This document shows, one piece after another, positions 10,112 through 21,574 of a DNA stretch of 64,000 nucleotides. This DNA is from Bubalus kerabau (Eukaryota > Chordata > Mammalia > Artiodactyla > Bovidae). Within the stretch, counting starts at the first letter, position 1. Each line of letters begins with the position of its first letter. Under the pieces are notes generated by a model. That model saw nothing but the letters and a program-made list of their open reading frames with translations, was not told the DNA's origin and searched no databases. The stretch is from NCBI RefSeq assembly GCF_029407905.1, contig NC_073629.1, positions 49,956,801 to 50,020,800 on the forward strand, read 5' to 3'. The translations under genes and the position numbers were made by a program.

Positions 10112-11095
10112 ACTGCACCAGGTGATAGTATACAGCCTTGACGTACTCCTTTTCCAATTTGGAATCAGTCTGTTGTTTCATGTCCAGTTCTAACTGTTGC
10201 TTCTTGACCTGCATACAGGTTTTGCAGGAGGCAGTTAAAGGTGGTCTGGTTTTCCCATCTCTTTAATAATTCTTCAGTTTGTTTTGATCCACACAGTCAA
10301 AGGCTTTAGCATAGTGAATGAAGCAGAAGTTGACTTTTTTTTTTTTAATTCTCTTGCTTTTTCTATGATCCCACAGATGTTGGCAATTTGATCTCTGGTT
10401 CCTCTGCCTTATCTAAATCCAACTTGTACATCTGGGAGTTTTCAGTTCACATACTGTTGAAGCCTAGGTTGGAGGATTTTAAGTATGGCCTTGCTACCAT
10501 GTGAAATGAGCGCAATTGTATGGTAGTTTTTGAACCTTCCTTGGCACTTCCCTTTTTTGGGATTGGAATGAAAACTGACCTTTTCTAGTCCTGTGGCCAT
10601 TGCTGTTTTCCAAATTTGCCTGCATATTGAGTGCAGCACTTTCACAGCATCATCTTTTAGGATTTGAAATAGCTCAGCTGTAATTCCATCACCTCTACTA
10701 GCTTAGTTCATAGAAATGCTTCCTAAGGCCTACTTGACTTCACACTCCAGGGTTTCTGGCTCTACGTGAGTGATCACACCATCTTGGTTATCCAGGTCAT
10801 TGAGATCTTTTTTTAATAGTTCTTCTGTATTCTTGCCACCTCTTCTTAATATCTTCTGCTTCTGTTAGGTCCTTGCCGTATCTATCATTCATTGTGCCCA
10901 TCTTTGCATGAAATGTCCCATTGGTATCTCCAATTTTCTTGAAGAGGTCTCTAGTCTTTCCCATTCTATTGGAAAAGCAAAGGAGAAAGGGAAAGATATA
11001 CCCAACTGAATGCACAGTTTCAGAGAACAGCACAGAGAGAAAAGAAAACCTTTTTAAGTGAGCAATGCAAAGCAATAGAGAAAAACAATGGAATG
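10112..11095 (-). mobile_element. BovB LINE RT region, with inverted 5' piece
   Basis: Antisense BovB RT sequence from about 10112 to 10970, then an inverted (sense) BovB piece at 10973-11095 (AAAGGAGAAAGGGAAAGATA...AACAATGGAATG) that is the element's immediately upstream sequence. The BovB 3' third is missing on the left, where a short CHR-like TTTATTTATCTGACTGCACC abuts. Frames are broken throughout. Confidence 0.85.
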
Positions 11096-11279
11096 AAACA
11101 CAGCTATGTCTACTCATTTCTGTCTATGGCTGCTTTTACACTGCATCAACAGAGTTGAGTAGTTGCATTAGAGACCTTTAGATCCTCCTGTCTAACATAT
11201 TAACTCTCCAGTTCTTTGCATAAAATGTTTGCTGCACTCTGCCCTAAAGAAGCAATGATAAAATTATCTCAAACCATAA
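11096..11279. repeat. possible hAT-type DNA-transposon fragment
   Basis: About 11110-11195 reads CTGTCTATGGCTGCTTTTAC...AGAGTTGAGTAGTTGCA, text familiar from an old mammalian hAT-like element. Family name not certain. Confidence 0.35.
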
Positions 11280-12352
11280 AAAAGTTATAAAAAGTTATAA
11301 TAGCAAGGTATAACTTTGTCATGCAAAAATCAATAACATTCATATATACAAATAACAACCAGTTTAGAAACTATAATAGATGAGAAAACTCCATTAACAA
11401 CAGCAATAAAAAAGAAAAACTATTTCAGAATAAACTTATTAATAAAATACTCAAAACCCATATGAAGAAAATTATAAAACATCACCAAAAGACACAAACA
11501 TAGCTTTGAACAAACAGAAAGACATCCTGTTTCTTGGTTAAGGTGTTTCAACATCATCAGTATGTCAGTTCTCCCTTAGTAAATGGTACAATTTCAAGAA
11601 AAATCCCAGTGAGCTTTGTATGAAAGTGGATAAGTTAATTCTAAAGTTCATATGGGAAAATAAACACACAAGAGTAACTGAGAAGAAAAGATTTAACCCT
11701 TTCAAATATTAAAGCATACTATAATGCATCTATAATTAAAAGTGATGCCATTGACACATGAATAGATAGACCAATGGAATAGAATAGAAAATCCAGAAAT
11801 GGAGCCAACTGTGTATAACAATCTAGCATTTGATACAAGTAGTAGCTCTCATCACTGGGCAAATATTATATACTTTTTAAAAATAAATTATATTCAGAGA
11901 ACTGGATAATGATTTGAAAAATACATCATCTTAAATCCATTTCCCACATCATACACCAGAATAAATTCCAAATGTAAAAAATAAATTACACAAGTACTGC
12001 AAGAAAACATAGACAAATTTCTCTTTAACCCAGGTATCAGAAAAGTTTTTCTAACTGTGACTAAAAATCCAAATGCAATGAAAGGAAAAAATTGATAAAT
12101 ATAAGTAATAATAAAACTTCAATATGTCCAAAAGACAGCATAAGCAAAGTCCAAAGACAATGGTAAACTAGTGATAGAAAAAAATAAAAATATTTGCAAC
12201 CTACATTCCAGTTAATAACATTCCTAATTTATAAATAATGTATGTATAAAACTTGAGGGAAAAATGAACAAATGACAAAAACCAGACAGTTCACAAAAAG
12301 AGATAAAAAAATGGTCTTTGAACATGTTGAAAAATGTTTAATAAGAGAAATT

Positions 12353-12755
12353 GGACTATAAAGAAAGCTGAGTGCCAAAGAATTGATGCTTTTGAACTGT
12401 GGTGCTGGAGAAGACTCTTGAGAGTCCCTTGGACTGCAAGGAGATCCAACCAGTCCATCCTAAAGGAAATCAGTCTTGAATATTCATTGGAAGGACTGAT
12501 ATTGAAGCTGAAACTCCAATACTTTGGCCACCTGATGTGAAAAGCTAACTCGTTTGAAAAGACTCTGATGCTGGGAAAGATTGAAGGCAGGAGGAGAAGG
12601 GGATGACAGAGGATGAAACGGTTGGATGGCATCACCGACTCAATGGGCATGAGTTTGAGTAAACTCAGGGAGTTGGTGATGGACAGGAAGGCCTGGCGTG
12701 CTGCAGTCCATGGGGTCACAAAGAATCAGACATGACTGAGTGACTGAACTCAACT
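12353..12755 (+). mobile_element. BovB LINE 3' end (sense)
   Basis: Sense BovB from GGACTATAAAGAAAGCTGAG to GAGTGACTGAACTCAACTG. Flanked by AAGAGAAATT (12343-12352) and AAAAGAAATT (12756-12765), a probable one-mismatch TSD. The longest frame (142 aa, minus) is a shadow. Confidence 0.9.
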
Positions 12756-13110
12756 GAAAAGAAATTATCTGGGGTACATTTCTTACCCGTAATATTGGCA
12801 AAAATTAAAAAGCTCAGCAATGTTACTCTGTGGCAAGAGTTCAAAAACTTAACAAGGTTACCCTGTGGCAATACTATGAGGAAAATGTTCTCACATGTTT
12901 GTCCCTCATACATCACCACGGGAATGAAAAAAAATAAGAGAAGTTTGGCATAATTATACACACGTATAATTATACATGCAATTTGCCTCTTGCCCTACTT
13001 CTAGGGATTAAGAAATCAGAGGAAATAGATCCACTTCCAGAAATACAAAACTGTATATGCACAAAATTCTTTCTTGTAGAATTATTTGAAATTGCAAAAT
13101 AATGGAAACT

Positions 13111-13462
13111 AAGAAGACCCTTGAGAGTCCCTTGGACTGCAAGGAGATCCAACCAGTCCATTCTAAAAGAGATCAGTCCTGGGTGTTCTTTGGAAAGAAT
13201 GATGCTGAAGCTGAAACTCCAGTACTTTGGCCACCTCACGCGAAGAGTTGACTCATTGGAAAAGACTCTGATGCTGGGAGGGATTGGGGGCAGGAGGAGA
13301 AGGGGACGACAGAGGATGAGATGGCTGGATGGCATCACCGACTCTATGGACATGAGTTTGAGTGAACTCTGGTAGTTGGTGATGGACAGGGAGGCCTGGC
13401 ATGCTGCAATTCATGGGGTCGCAAAGAGTCAGACACAATTGAGCGACTGAACTGAACTGAAC
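13111..13462 (+). mobile_element. BovB LINE 3' end (sense)
   Basis: 5'-truncated sense BovB from AAGAAGACCCTTGAGAGTCC to GCGACTGAACTGAACTGAAC. It is closer to the young consensus than the neighbouring copy at 12353. Confidence 0.92.
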
Positions 13463-13811
13463 CCAAGATTCAAGTGTAGGACATTGATTGAAGAATCTTT
13501 GGCATGGGCACACAATGAATTCTATGCAGCTGTAGATAATAATAATAATAATAGAAAAGATCTCTGTAAATTGAAATAGCATAATTTTGATGATATGACA
13601 GTTTTAAAAAGTAGAGTGGCTTATATAGGATATTACCTTTTATGTGCAAAAGAGGAAAAGTAAGGATACATACATATATTTGCCTATCTTTACAAAAAGA
13701 AACACTGAAGGAGAAACCAGATAATAATGAAAGTGATAGCACACCAGAATGGGAGGAAATAGGGTGGAAGGCATGTGAAGAAGCATCCCTTCTCTGAGGT
13801 TACCTCCATGA

Positions 13812-13888
13812 ATAGAGGAGCCTGGTGGGCTACAGTCCATGGGGTTGCAAAGAATCAGACATGACTGAGTGACTGAGCACAAACACAA
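13812..13888 (+). mobile_element. BovA SINE fragment (sense)
   Basis: Only the 3' part is present: AGAGGAGCCTGGTGGGCTAC through GACTGAGTGACTGAGCAC. Confidence 0.85.
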
Positions 13889-14002
13889 AATATGCATATG
13901 GGGTGTGTGCATATGTAAGTGTATGTGTTTAAGTATGTATATTTATATTTTTAATTCTGTCCACTGCAAGGACCAAGAAGCAAAGATACTGGTAGCAGTG
14001 AT

Positions 14003-14034
14003 TATACCTAATATCCAAATGGATATTAGGTATA
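14003..14034. repeat. perfect 14-bp hairpin with 4-nt loop
   Basis: TATACCTAATATCC, loop AAAT, then the exact reverse complement GGATATTAGGTATA. A palindrome TCCAAATTTGGA and a third TACCTAATATCCAAAT copy follow by 14064. Confidence 0.97.
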
Positions 14035-15016
14035 TCCAAATTTGGAAATACCTAATATCCAAATCTTGGTCTTTAATACCGTTCTTTGCTGAGTTGAACC
14101 AGGGCTCCTCAAAGAAATGATTAACACCAGAGATGGAGCAAAGTGGGTATTAGATGAACCTGAAACATCTAGTTATGCCAGAAATAAGGAAGTGATACGA
14201 CAAAAATCATGGAGGAAAGAATGTCACAAGAATACGACAGCCATCTTGAAGAGACGCCTCTTGGCCAAATCTGGAATAATTTGTGTGCCAAAGTAAGTGA
14301 TGAATTGTAAGCCATTGAGGAAATAGAAATTAATGAGTTTGTACCTATAATAAATAAATAAAATTGCAGAGGAAAGAGCTCTTAATTATAGTTGAATATT
14401 TGAGAGCCAACTGGTAAGTGTGGAGGAGTTAGCAAGTTGGAAAATGATCATTTTGCCATAATCACAGTAAAGATTGTATCAGGCAAGAATCACCAATGAT
14501 GCTAAATCTAGGAGGAGACTTTCATAAGGAACAGGATATTTTCTTGATTCTAAATTATCTCCCCATAGACCACCTATTAGTTATAACAGAGAAAAACAGT
14601 AATTTTATAGTGAGTAAATTAGAAACATCTTGACTGGGAAATCCAAATTAACATCACCAATGCTGGACAGATGGACAGTTCATGCTTCTGGTTGTGCTAC
14701 TCTGAGAAGGATATAGCATCTCCCATGCAGTATTCTGATCTGCATAATATGAATCTAATTGTGAGGAAATATTAGAACAACCTGAAATGAGGAACACTTT
14801 TTTAAAAAGAGAAGAGGTACCAATTTGTCAAATATATAGTGTCATAAAGACTTCAGAAAAGTCTTTTAGAAAAAAAAGGCTTTAGAAATATTTCAGATTA
14901 AAGAAGCCTCATGAGAGGTGACAATGAAAAGCAATAGCTGACCCTAAATGGGATTTTTTTTTTTTTGAATTTTATTTTTTTTAATTGGGGAAGTAGGGCA
15001 CTCTGTTAAGGACATT

Positions 15017-15431
15017 CAGTTCGGCTCAGTTTAGTCACTCAGTCGTGTCTGACTCTTTGCAACCCCATGAACTGCAGCACTCCAGGCTTCCCTGTCCGTC
15101 ACCAACTCCCAGAGCCTGCTCCAACTCATGTCCATTGAATTGGTGATGATATCCAACCATCTCATCCTCAGCCTCCCCCTTCTCCTCCTTCCTTCAGTCT
15201 TGCCCAGCATCAGGGTCTTATCCAATGAGTCAGTTCTTCGCATCAGATGGCCAAATTTTTGGAGTTTCAGTTTCAGCGTCAGTCCTTTCAATGAATATTC
15301 AGTATTGATTTCCTTTAGGATGGACTGGTTGGATCTCCTTGTAGTCCAAGGGACTCTTAAGAGTCTTCTCCAACACCACAATTCAAAAGCATCAATTCTT
15401 TGGCGCTCAGCTTTCTTTATGGTCCAACTCA
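15017..15431 (-). mobile_element. BovB LINE 3' end (antisense) with TSD
   Basis: Antisense BovB from the tail CAGTTCGGCTCAGTTTAG to AAGCTGAGCGCC-side text near TTTATGGTCCAACTCA. GTTAAGGACATT at 15005-15016 and GTTAAGGATATT at 15432-15443 form a 12-bp TSD with one mismatch. Confidence 0.95.
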
Positions 15432-15751
15432 GTTAAGGATATTACTGAGTCAATAACTGACAAAATTGGAATACAATTGATAGATTAGAGTATTACATTG
15501 ATGTTAAATTCACTGAAGTCAGTAACTATACTATGACCATATTAGAGAATATCCACATTCTGGAGCTTTTTGGGAGTAAAAGTCTGTAATTTTCAAGCAA
15601 AGGACCTTCAAATGGTTCAGGAAACACACACACACAAATGTAAAAGCAACATTTATATAGTTACAATAGACAAATCTGGATAAAGAGTATTTGAGTGTTT
15701 TGTTTGCAAGTTTAATTTTTGCTACTATTGATAAATTCGAAATTATTTGTT

Positions 15752-15934
15752 TTTTGTTTTAATTTTATTTTATTTTTAAACTTTACAAAGTTGTATTAGT
15801 TATGCCAAATATCATAATGAATCTGCCACAGATATACATGTGTTCCGCATCCTGAACCCTCCTCCCTCCTCCCTCCCTATACCATCCCTCTGGGTCGTCC
15901 CAGTGCACTAGCCCCAAGCATCCAGTATCATGCT
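15752..15934 (-). mobile_element. young ruminant L1 3' UTR (antisense part of inverted L1)
   Basis: Antisense ruminant L1 3' UTR: TTTACAAAGTTGTATTAGTT, GAATCTGCCACAGATATACA, CCTCCCTCCTCCCTCCC, GCCCCAAGCATCCAGTATCA. A T-rich tail sits at its left edge. It forms one insertion with the sense part at 15935-17501. Confidence 0.93.
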
Positions 15935-16482
15935 ACAACATTTGAATCATAGGGGTCCCAAAAGAAGAAGACAAAAAGAAAGACCATGAGAAAATACTTG
16001 AGGAGATAATAGTTGAAAACTTCCCTAAAATGGGGAAGGAAATAATCACCCAAGTCCAAGAAACCCAGAAAGTCCCAAACAGGATAAACCCAAGGTGAAA
16101 CACCCCAAGACACATATTAATCAAATTAACAAAGATCAAACACAAAGAACAAATATTAAAAGCAGCAAGGGAAAAACAACAAATAACACACAAGGGAATT
16201 CCCATAAGGATAACAGCTGATCTTTCAATAGAAACTCTTCAAGCCAGGAGGGAATGGCAAGACATACTTAAAATGATGAAAGAAAATAACCTACAGCCCA
16301 GATTATTGTACCCAGCAAGGATCTCATTCAAGTATGAAGGAGAAATCAAAAGCTTTGCAGACAAGCAAAAGCTGAGAGAATTCTGCACCACCAAACCAGC
16401 TCTCCAACAAATACTAAAGGATATTCTCTGGACAGGAAACACAAAAATGGTGTATAAATTCGAACCCAAAACAATAAAGTAA
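15935..16482 (+). pseudogene. L1 ORF1p C-terminal region (broken)
   Basis: In frame with the stop at 16480-16482, this encodes the C-terminal, RNA-binding part of L1 ORF1p, the nucleic-acid chaperone that packages L1 RNA in the cytoplasm. Visible motifs include EILQARREW-like text (here ETLQARREWQDIL) and NLQPRLLYPARISF. The N-terminal coiled coil is absent because the insertion starts here. An in-frame TGA lies at 16096-16098. The open tail from Met 16273 is 69 aa. It lies just 5' of the ORF2 start at 16483, the normal L1 order. Confidence 0.9.
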
Positions 16483-17501
16483 ATGGCAACGGGATCATAC
16501 TTATCAGTAATTACCTTAAACGTAAATGGGTTGAATGCCCCAACCAAAAGACAAAGACTGGCTGAATGAATACAAAAACAAGATCCCTACATATGTTGTC
16601 TACAAGAGACCCACCTCAAAACAGGGGACACATACAGACTGAAAGTGAAAGGCTGGAAAAAGATTTTCCATGCAAATAGGGGCCAAAAGAAAGCAGGAGT
16701 AGCAATACTCATATCAGATAAAATAGACTTTAAAACAAAGGCTGTGAAAAGAGACAAAGAAGGTCACTACATAATGATCAAAGGATCAATCCAAGAAGAA
16801 GATATAACAATTATAAATATATATGCACCCAACATGGGAGCACCGCAGTATGTAAGACAAATGCTAACAAGTATGAAAGGAGAAATTAACAATAACACAA
16901 TAATAGTGAGAGACTTTAATACCCCACTCACACCTATGGATAGATTAACTAAACAGAAAATGAACAAGGAAACACAAACTTTAAACGATACAATAGACCA
17001 GTTAGACCTAATTGATATCTATAGGACATTTCATCCCAAAACAATGAATTTCACCTTTATCTCAAGAGCACATGGAACCTTCTCCAGGATAGATCACATC
17101 CTGGGCCATAAAGCTAGCCTTGGTAAATTCAAAAAAATAGAAATCATTCCAAGCATCTTTTCTGACCACAATGCAGTAAGATTAGATCTCAATTACAGGA
17201 GAAAAACTATTAAAAATTCCAACATATGGAGGCTGAACAACACGCTGCTGAATAACCAACAAATCACAGAAGAAATCAAAAAAGAAATCAAAATTTTCAT
17301 AGAAACGAATGAAAATGAAAACACAACAACCCAAAACCTGTGGGACACTATAAAAGCAGTCCTAAGGGGAAAGTTCATAGCAATACAGGCACACCTCAAG
17401 AAACAAGAAAAAAGTCAAATAAATAACCTAACTCTACACCTAAAGCAACTAGAAAAGAAAGAAATGAAGAACCCCAGGGTTAGTAGAAGGAAAGAAATCT
17501 T
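16483..17501 (+). pseudogene. L1 ORF2p endonuclease domain (truncated, broken)
   Basis: Starts at the ORF2 ATG (16483) and encodes the APE-type endonuclease, which nicks target DNA for target-primed reverse transcription. Seen motifs: TLNVNGLN near the N terminus, LQETHL, the former GDFN site now reading RDFNTP, SRIDHILG and the terminal SDHNAVRLDL. An in-frame TGA at 16567-16569 (codon 29, probably from a Trp codon) kills the frame; it is open again from 16645 to 17529 (294 aa). The copy stops at 17501, before any RT domain, because of the 5' inversion. Confidence 0.92.
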
Positions 17502-17544
17502 GAAATTATTTGTTAAAAGAAGTTTTTAAAAAGAGGAAATTTAA

Positions 17545-18075
17545 AGAATAATTTGAGAATATCCATAGCAACCTTGTTCATAACATCCTAAAACTGGAAT
17601 CCCCCTGTGCCCATCGACAAGAGAATGAGTAAATAGACTGCAATATAGCCAAATCATGAACCTCAGCAGGGAAAAGGAAGAACTACTGATAAGCACAGCG
17701 ATATGAATATCCAAAATGCTGGATGAAGGAAGATACATGTGCATACACATGCACACACACACATGCGCGCACACACACACATGTACTACTTGAGTCAGTG
17801 AATGTGGACTGCAATAACAAGCAAGATAACAAAAGCAATAACAAAAATAGATGTATGAAAGAAGTCAGAAAATGGTTGTATTTGGAAGTGGGGTAAAATC
17901 GACAAGAAGGAGCATGAAGAAGCTTTCTGGGGTGATAACATATTCTCCGTTTTGTTTGGGGTGGTGGTTTCATGGGTGTTAACAAATATCAAAATTCATC
18001 AGATTGAACACTTAAGATCTGTGCCTTTTGTGGTCTGTAAATTGTAATTCCAACTAAGTGAATAAATATGAATGA
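17545..18075 (+). mobile_element. L1M 3' end (sense)
   Basis: Typical L1M 3' UTR text: TAGCAACCTTGTTCATAACA, GAAGCTTTCTGGGGTGAT, GTGGTGGTTTCATGGGTGT, CACTTAAGATCTGTGCCTTT. A (CA)n tract lies within it at about 17745-17783. The L1M remnant that follows the young L1 insertion (17515-17540) precedes it. Confidence 0.82.
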
Positions 18076-18944
18076 ATAAGCAAACAAATTAATTATTGTT
18101 TTTTAAAGGAAGATAACTTAAGGTAAATTTCAGGTTGAAAGAGAAGTTAAATATCCCTGGAATTTGTTCCAGTATTAAGAGCATTATGTACTGAAAAAGA
18201 CCTGGTTTTTCTAAAAATAAGAAAGGGAGATAATTCATCTCAAGAAGACCTAGGGTATCTGAAAATATGGAAGGGAAATAATTTGTCTTAACCTTCCGTC
18301 AAACAACCTTTAGAATAGTTAAGAATTCCCTGTGGGATCTATGGCTAATTTCAAAACATAACTTAACCAGTTTGTTAACCTCAAACGATGCGTATATTGC
18401 TAAACTTGGGAGGATGTCCTGATTTTGCCACTGGTTTTTTTTTTTTTTTTTTTTGTACATATAAAGAGGGGCATGTCTTCATAGGGGCCTGTTAGGGCAT
18501 GTTTTCTTGGTTTGCCCACGCTTGTCACCAACCAAGGCTGCAACTACACATGTTAGCTGAGTTCCACCAGTCCAGGCATCTGTCTTTAAGCTGTACAAGA
18601 AGGAGTTCATTTTATTCAAATAACTAAAGGGATTAGTTCACAAAAACTAAACTGCAAAATGGACGTAATGTTGAATATCTACACCATTTTTCAAGCACTC
18701 ACAGCTATAATCATACATAAAGATTTTTTACAACCCTTCATGACATAACACAGAAAATAAGAATCACCCCCTTCTAGCACATGACTGCCCCTTTATCTAC
18801 AGCTACAGAAGCTGAGGCCAAAATGTTCTACTTAACACCTCATCGTTGTTTTACTGGTTGTCCGTTTCATATTCACCCATATTTGCGTTGCAGGTTGATC
18901 TGAGCGCATGCCTTTGAACAAAACACCAGGAAGTAAAAAGAAAA
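18076..18944. other. unassigned sequence with a T20-type tract
   Basis: No family recognised. A long T run at about 18437-18455 may be the tail of an unrecognised antisense retroposon. Confidence 0.4.
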
Positions 18945-19066
18945 ATGATCTGGGAGTTTTGAGTCTGAGTTCCACCTCAAGTTAGTCATAACAAAACTTG
19001 TGTGGCCTTAATCTCTGATTCTCAGCTTTCTCATATGTGAAATAAAGGTTATTCTGAGGATGGGGC
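18945..19066 (+). repeat. MIR SINE fragment (sense)
   Basis: CTTGTGTGGCCTTAATCTCTG followed by CAGCTTTCTCATATGTGAAA and AAGGTTATTCTGAGGATG matches the MIR core in sense orientation. Confidence 0.65.
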
Positions 19067-19639
19067 TTGGAACCATAGCCTACTGGGCCAAATTAGGACC
19101 TACCAATAGAGATAAAGAAACTACAGATGTCAACAAGATCTTACATGTTCACAAATGCAAACAACTAGGGGAGAATTGTTTTTCACATTATACTTTTCTC
19201 TTCCATTAAACAAAAATGTGTGTGTATTATATTAATTATAAAAATACAAAAATATATATAAAATAGAGAAGTTTTGGACAAGTTGATTTCTAAATTCTTT
19301 ATTATATAAAATGTTTATCATTTTACCAGAAGGTGTTATAGCAGGGGGAAAGAATGTATGAAAAATACATTATACAACTGCATGTGGATAGGAGAAGAGC
19401 TGGCCTAAGTGATTTGGGAAAAGAGTGTTTTTACCGGAAACTGTAAGACTAAAGACAAAAAGAACTGATGAAAACACTGATGTGTTTTACTTGGTAAATG
19501 TGTGGCACACAAGAGTACAGTTTAGCAATTCTGATACTGGTTCTGATACAATTCTGATTCAAGTATACTAGGGGTAAACAAAACCAAGTAAATGGTAGAT
19601 AATGGAAATCATGGTTTTCATTGCCAGAGAAAGCAAGTT
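19067..19639. other. unassigned AT-rich sequence
   Basis: Starts with CCATAGCCTACTGGGCCAAA, which may be a decayed DNA-transposon end. The rest is not recognised. Confidence 0.4.
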
Positions 19640-20812
19640 ACAAATAAGCAAAGAAGAAAAGGCTAGAATGAACCCTGTGGAATTTGGTGAGTCAAAGATA
19701 TCAGCATAAACTTATATAACTAGATAGGTAGATAGAAATGATACAGAAATAAAAAGAGCTTCATTGACCAAACTTGGAGGAATTTGAGCAATAAAATTAA
19801 TAGGAATATTGTTGGGCTATAACTTAAAGAATAAAATAAATATCTATTCCATACTGATATAAGTAATTGATAAAAATGGAGAAGAGAAAACTCTTCCTTA
19901 TAGAAAATTCCAAAATTCCAAACAATAAATGTAGCAGGAATGAGGGCAATAGAAAAATCAGTATTTGAACACCACAGTAATAATTACTGTGGGCAAGATT
20001 CAAGGATGAATGCTAAAACTAGTAAGTGAAGATTTAAGGAGAAAGAGAATAGTTGCAAAGCCTCAATGTATCTTCCCCCTAGAATTTATTAAATGCTTTA
20101 GTGGTTTTAATATATGTTCACACATTCTTTAATATGCCTCCCTCCAGAAGATGTCATTTATTTCCCCAGATCTTGCGTGTTCACTGGACTTTGACTTCTG
20201 ATGAATATAACACGGAAACAGGAAAAATGACAGTGCAGAAAGCCGGCAGACACCACGTAACCAAGTGATCACCGGTAATGAGTTGATTAGTACATGGTGA
20301 TATCACGAATCTTTGATATGATACAATGAGAAGGGTGCTTTTTTGTGTGGTATTCTTTAAAAAACCCGCAACTTCAGTCTACTCATGAGGAAACATTAGA
20401 CAAACTCAAACTGAGGGACCTTCTACAAAATATCTGGTCAGTGCTCTTCAAAAGTGTCAAGTTCATGAAACACAAGGAAAGACTCATCCCAGGTTGGAGG
20501 AGACTAAAGAGATATGGTGACTAAATGCAGTGTGGAATCCCACTGAATACAGGAGCAGAAAAAGCATAAGTGAGGAAAGTGGTGGAACTCAAACACAATC
20601 TGTGATTTTGATAATAATGCTGCAGAAAAGTTGGTTACTCAGGCTTTGATAAATACAACACAAATGTAATAACAGGAGGGGAAGATAGATAAAACATGCA
20701 AGAATTCTCTGTACTGTCTTTGTAACTTATCTCCGCACTGTGTACCTTGTCTTTGTCCTATCTTTGTACCATCTCTAAATCTAAATTGTTTCAAAATTAA
20801 AAGTTAAAAAAA
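19640..20812 (+). mobile_element. ancient L1M 3' UTR (sense)
   Basis: The best recognised part is 20370-20812: GAGGAAACATTAGACAAACTC, AGTGCTCTTCAAAAGTGTCAA, GAATTCTCTGTACTGTCTTTG, and a terminal TTTCAAAATTAAAAGTTAAAA. The upstream part is assigned by continuity. Non-coding. Confidence 0.65.
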
Positions 20813-21574
20813 ATGCCATGACAAAATGCATTCAGTGTTGATATAAAAATATGCACATCTATTCAGGTTCTGTATCTATTGTTGAACCCAGAACTCAAAA
20901 AAGAAACTAGCATTTTAAAAAATCCTGAAAAAAATATTAAATGTAAAGAAATAAAGGCCACTATATCTTTTTTTTCCCTTGGAATACCAGTCATCTACAT
21001 CTCGGACTCATCAACAAAACCTGTGCACATACCTTACACGTCATGGAATTCATTATTTTGTCATTGCTTGCTTTTCAAATTGCTCAAAGAACCCCAAGAG
21101 TCCATCAAGTCCCAGGCTGGGGAATCATTTCATTCCTATCCAGACCAATAGACCCATAGAAAAACATAAGCATTAGTACAAAGTGATTTAATGCCATTTT
21201 CAGCTGCTGTTGTTTTTTCAGAGATAGAAATGTATAATGCTATATTCATGTGCATATAAAATTAAGAAGAGTTTACATGAATCTGTTCTACTATAAAGGT
21301 AGAAAAAGGTAGAAAAAAAAGACAAACTTCTATCCACACTAGGAAGTACATAGAGTGAGAAGGAAAGGAGAGAGGAAGAGAGATGAGGAGGAGCTGCCTG
21401 CTACCCCAAGGCAGGCACTGACTTCATGGCTGAACTTCTTGTGGTGCCCTAGAGAGTGAGGTTGCATGAGAAGGCAACCCTTGAGAATAACTGCAGCCAG
21501 TGTCCTGGTAAAGGAAGACTGTTTAAGTCCACCATCAAGATTCTGTTGTCAGGTCTGAGAGTTAAAAAGGGGAG
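20813..21574. other. unassigned non-coding sequence
   Basis: No repeat recognised apart from a purine-rich AGAGAGGAAGAGAGATGAGG run near 21370. A 90-aa frame at 20879-21151 has no recognisable domain. Confidence 0.4.

Larger units (their letters stand above)
11280..13800 (+). mobile_element. ancient L1M ORF2 end and 3' region (sense), split by two BovB
   Basis: Sense L1M at 11280-12352 (ATTCTAAAGTTCATATGGGA, ACCAATGGAATAGAATAGAA, CAGGTATCAGAAAAG), about 12756-13110 (GGCAAAAATTAAAAAGCTC) and 13463 to about 13800 (CTATGCAGCTGTAGATAATA). All frames are broken. BovB copies at 12353-12755 and 13111-13462 were inserted later. Confidence 0.82.
14000..15740 (+). mobile_element. ancient L1M 3' UTR (sense), split by BovB
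   Basis: Long AT-rich, non-coding text resembling an L1M 3' UTR (about 14090-14950 and 15444-15738, e.g. TAGATTAGAGTATTACATTG, CAAATGGTTCAGGAAACAC, TCTGGATAAAGAGTATTTGAG). It probably continues the L1M that starts near 11280. The BovB at 15017-15431 and the young L1 at 15752 interrupt it. Subfamily not resolved. Confidence 0.6.

Noticed and set aside
16645..17529. 294-aa frame as an independent endonuclease gene
   Set aside because: It is the L1 ORF2 endonuclease domain of a truncated, inverted insertion with an upstream stop. The last codons lie in flanking DNA.
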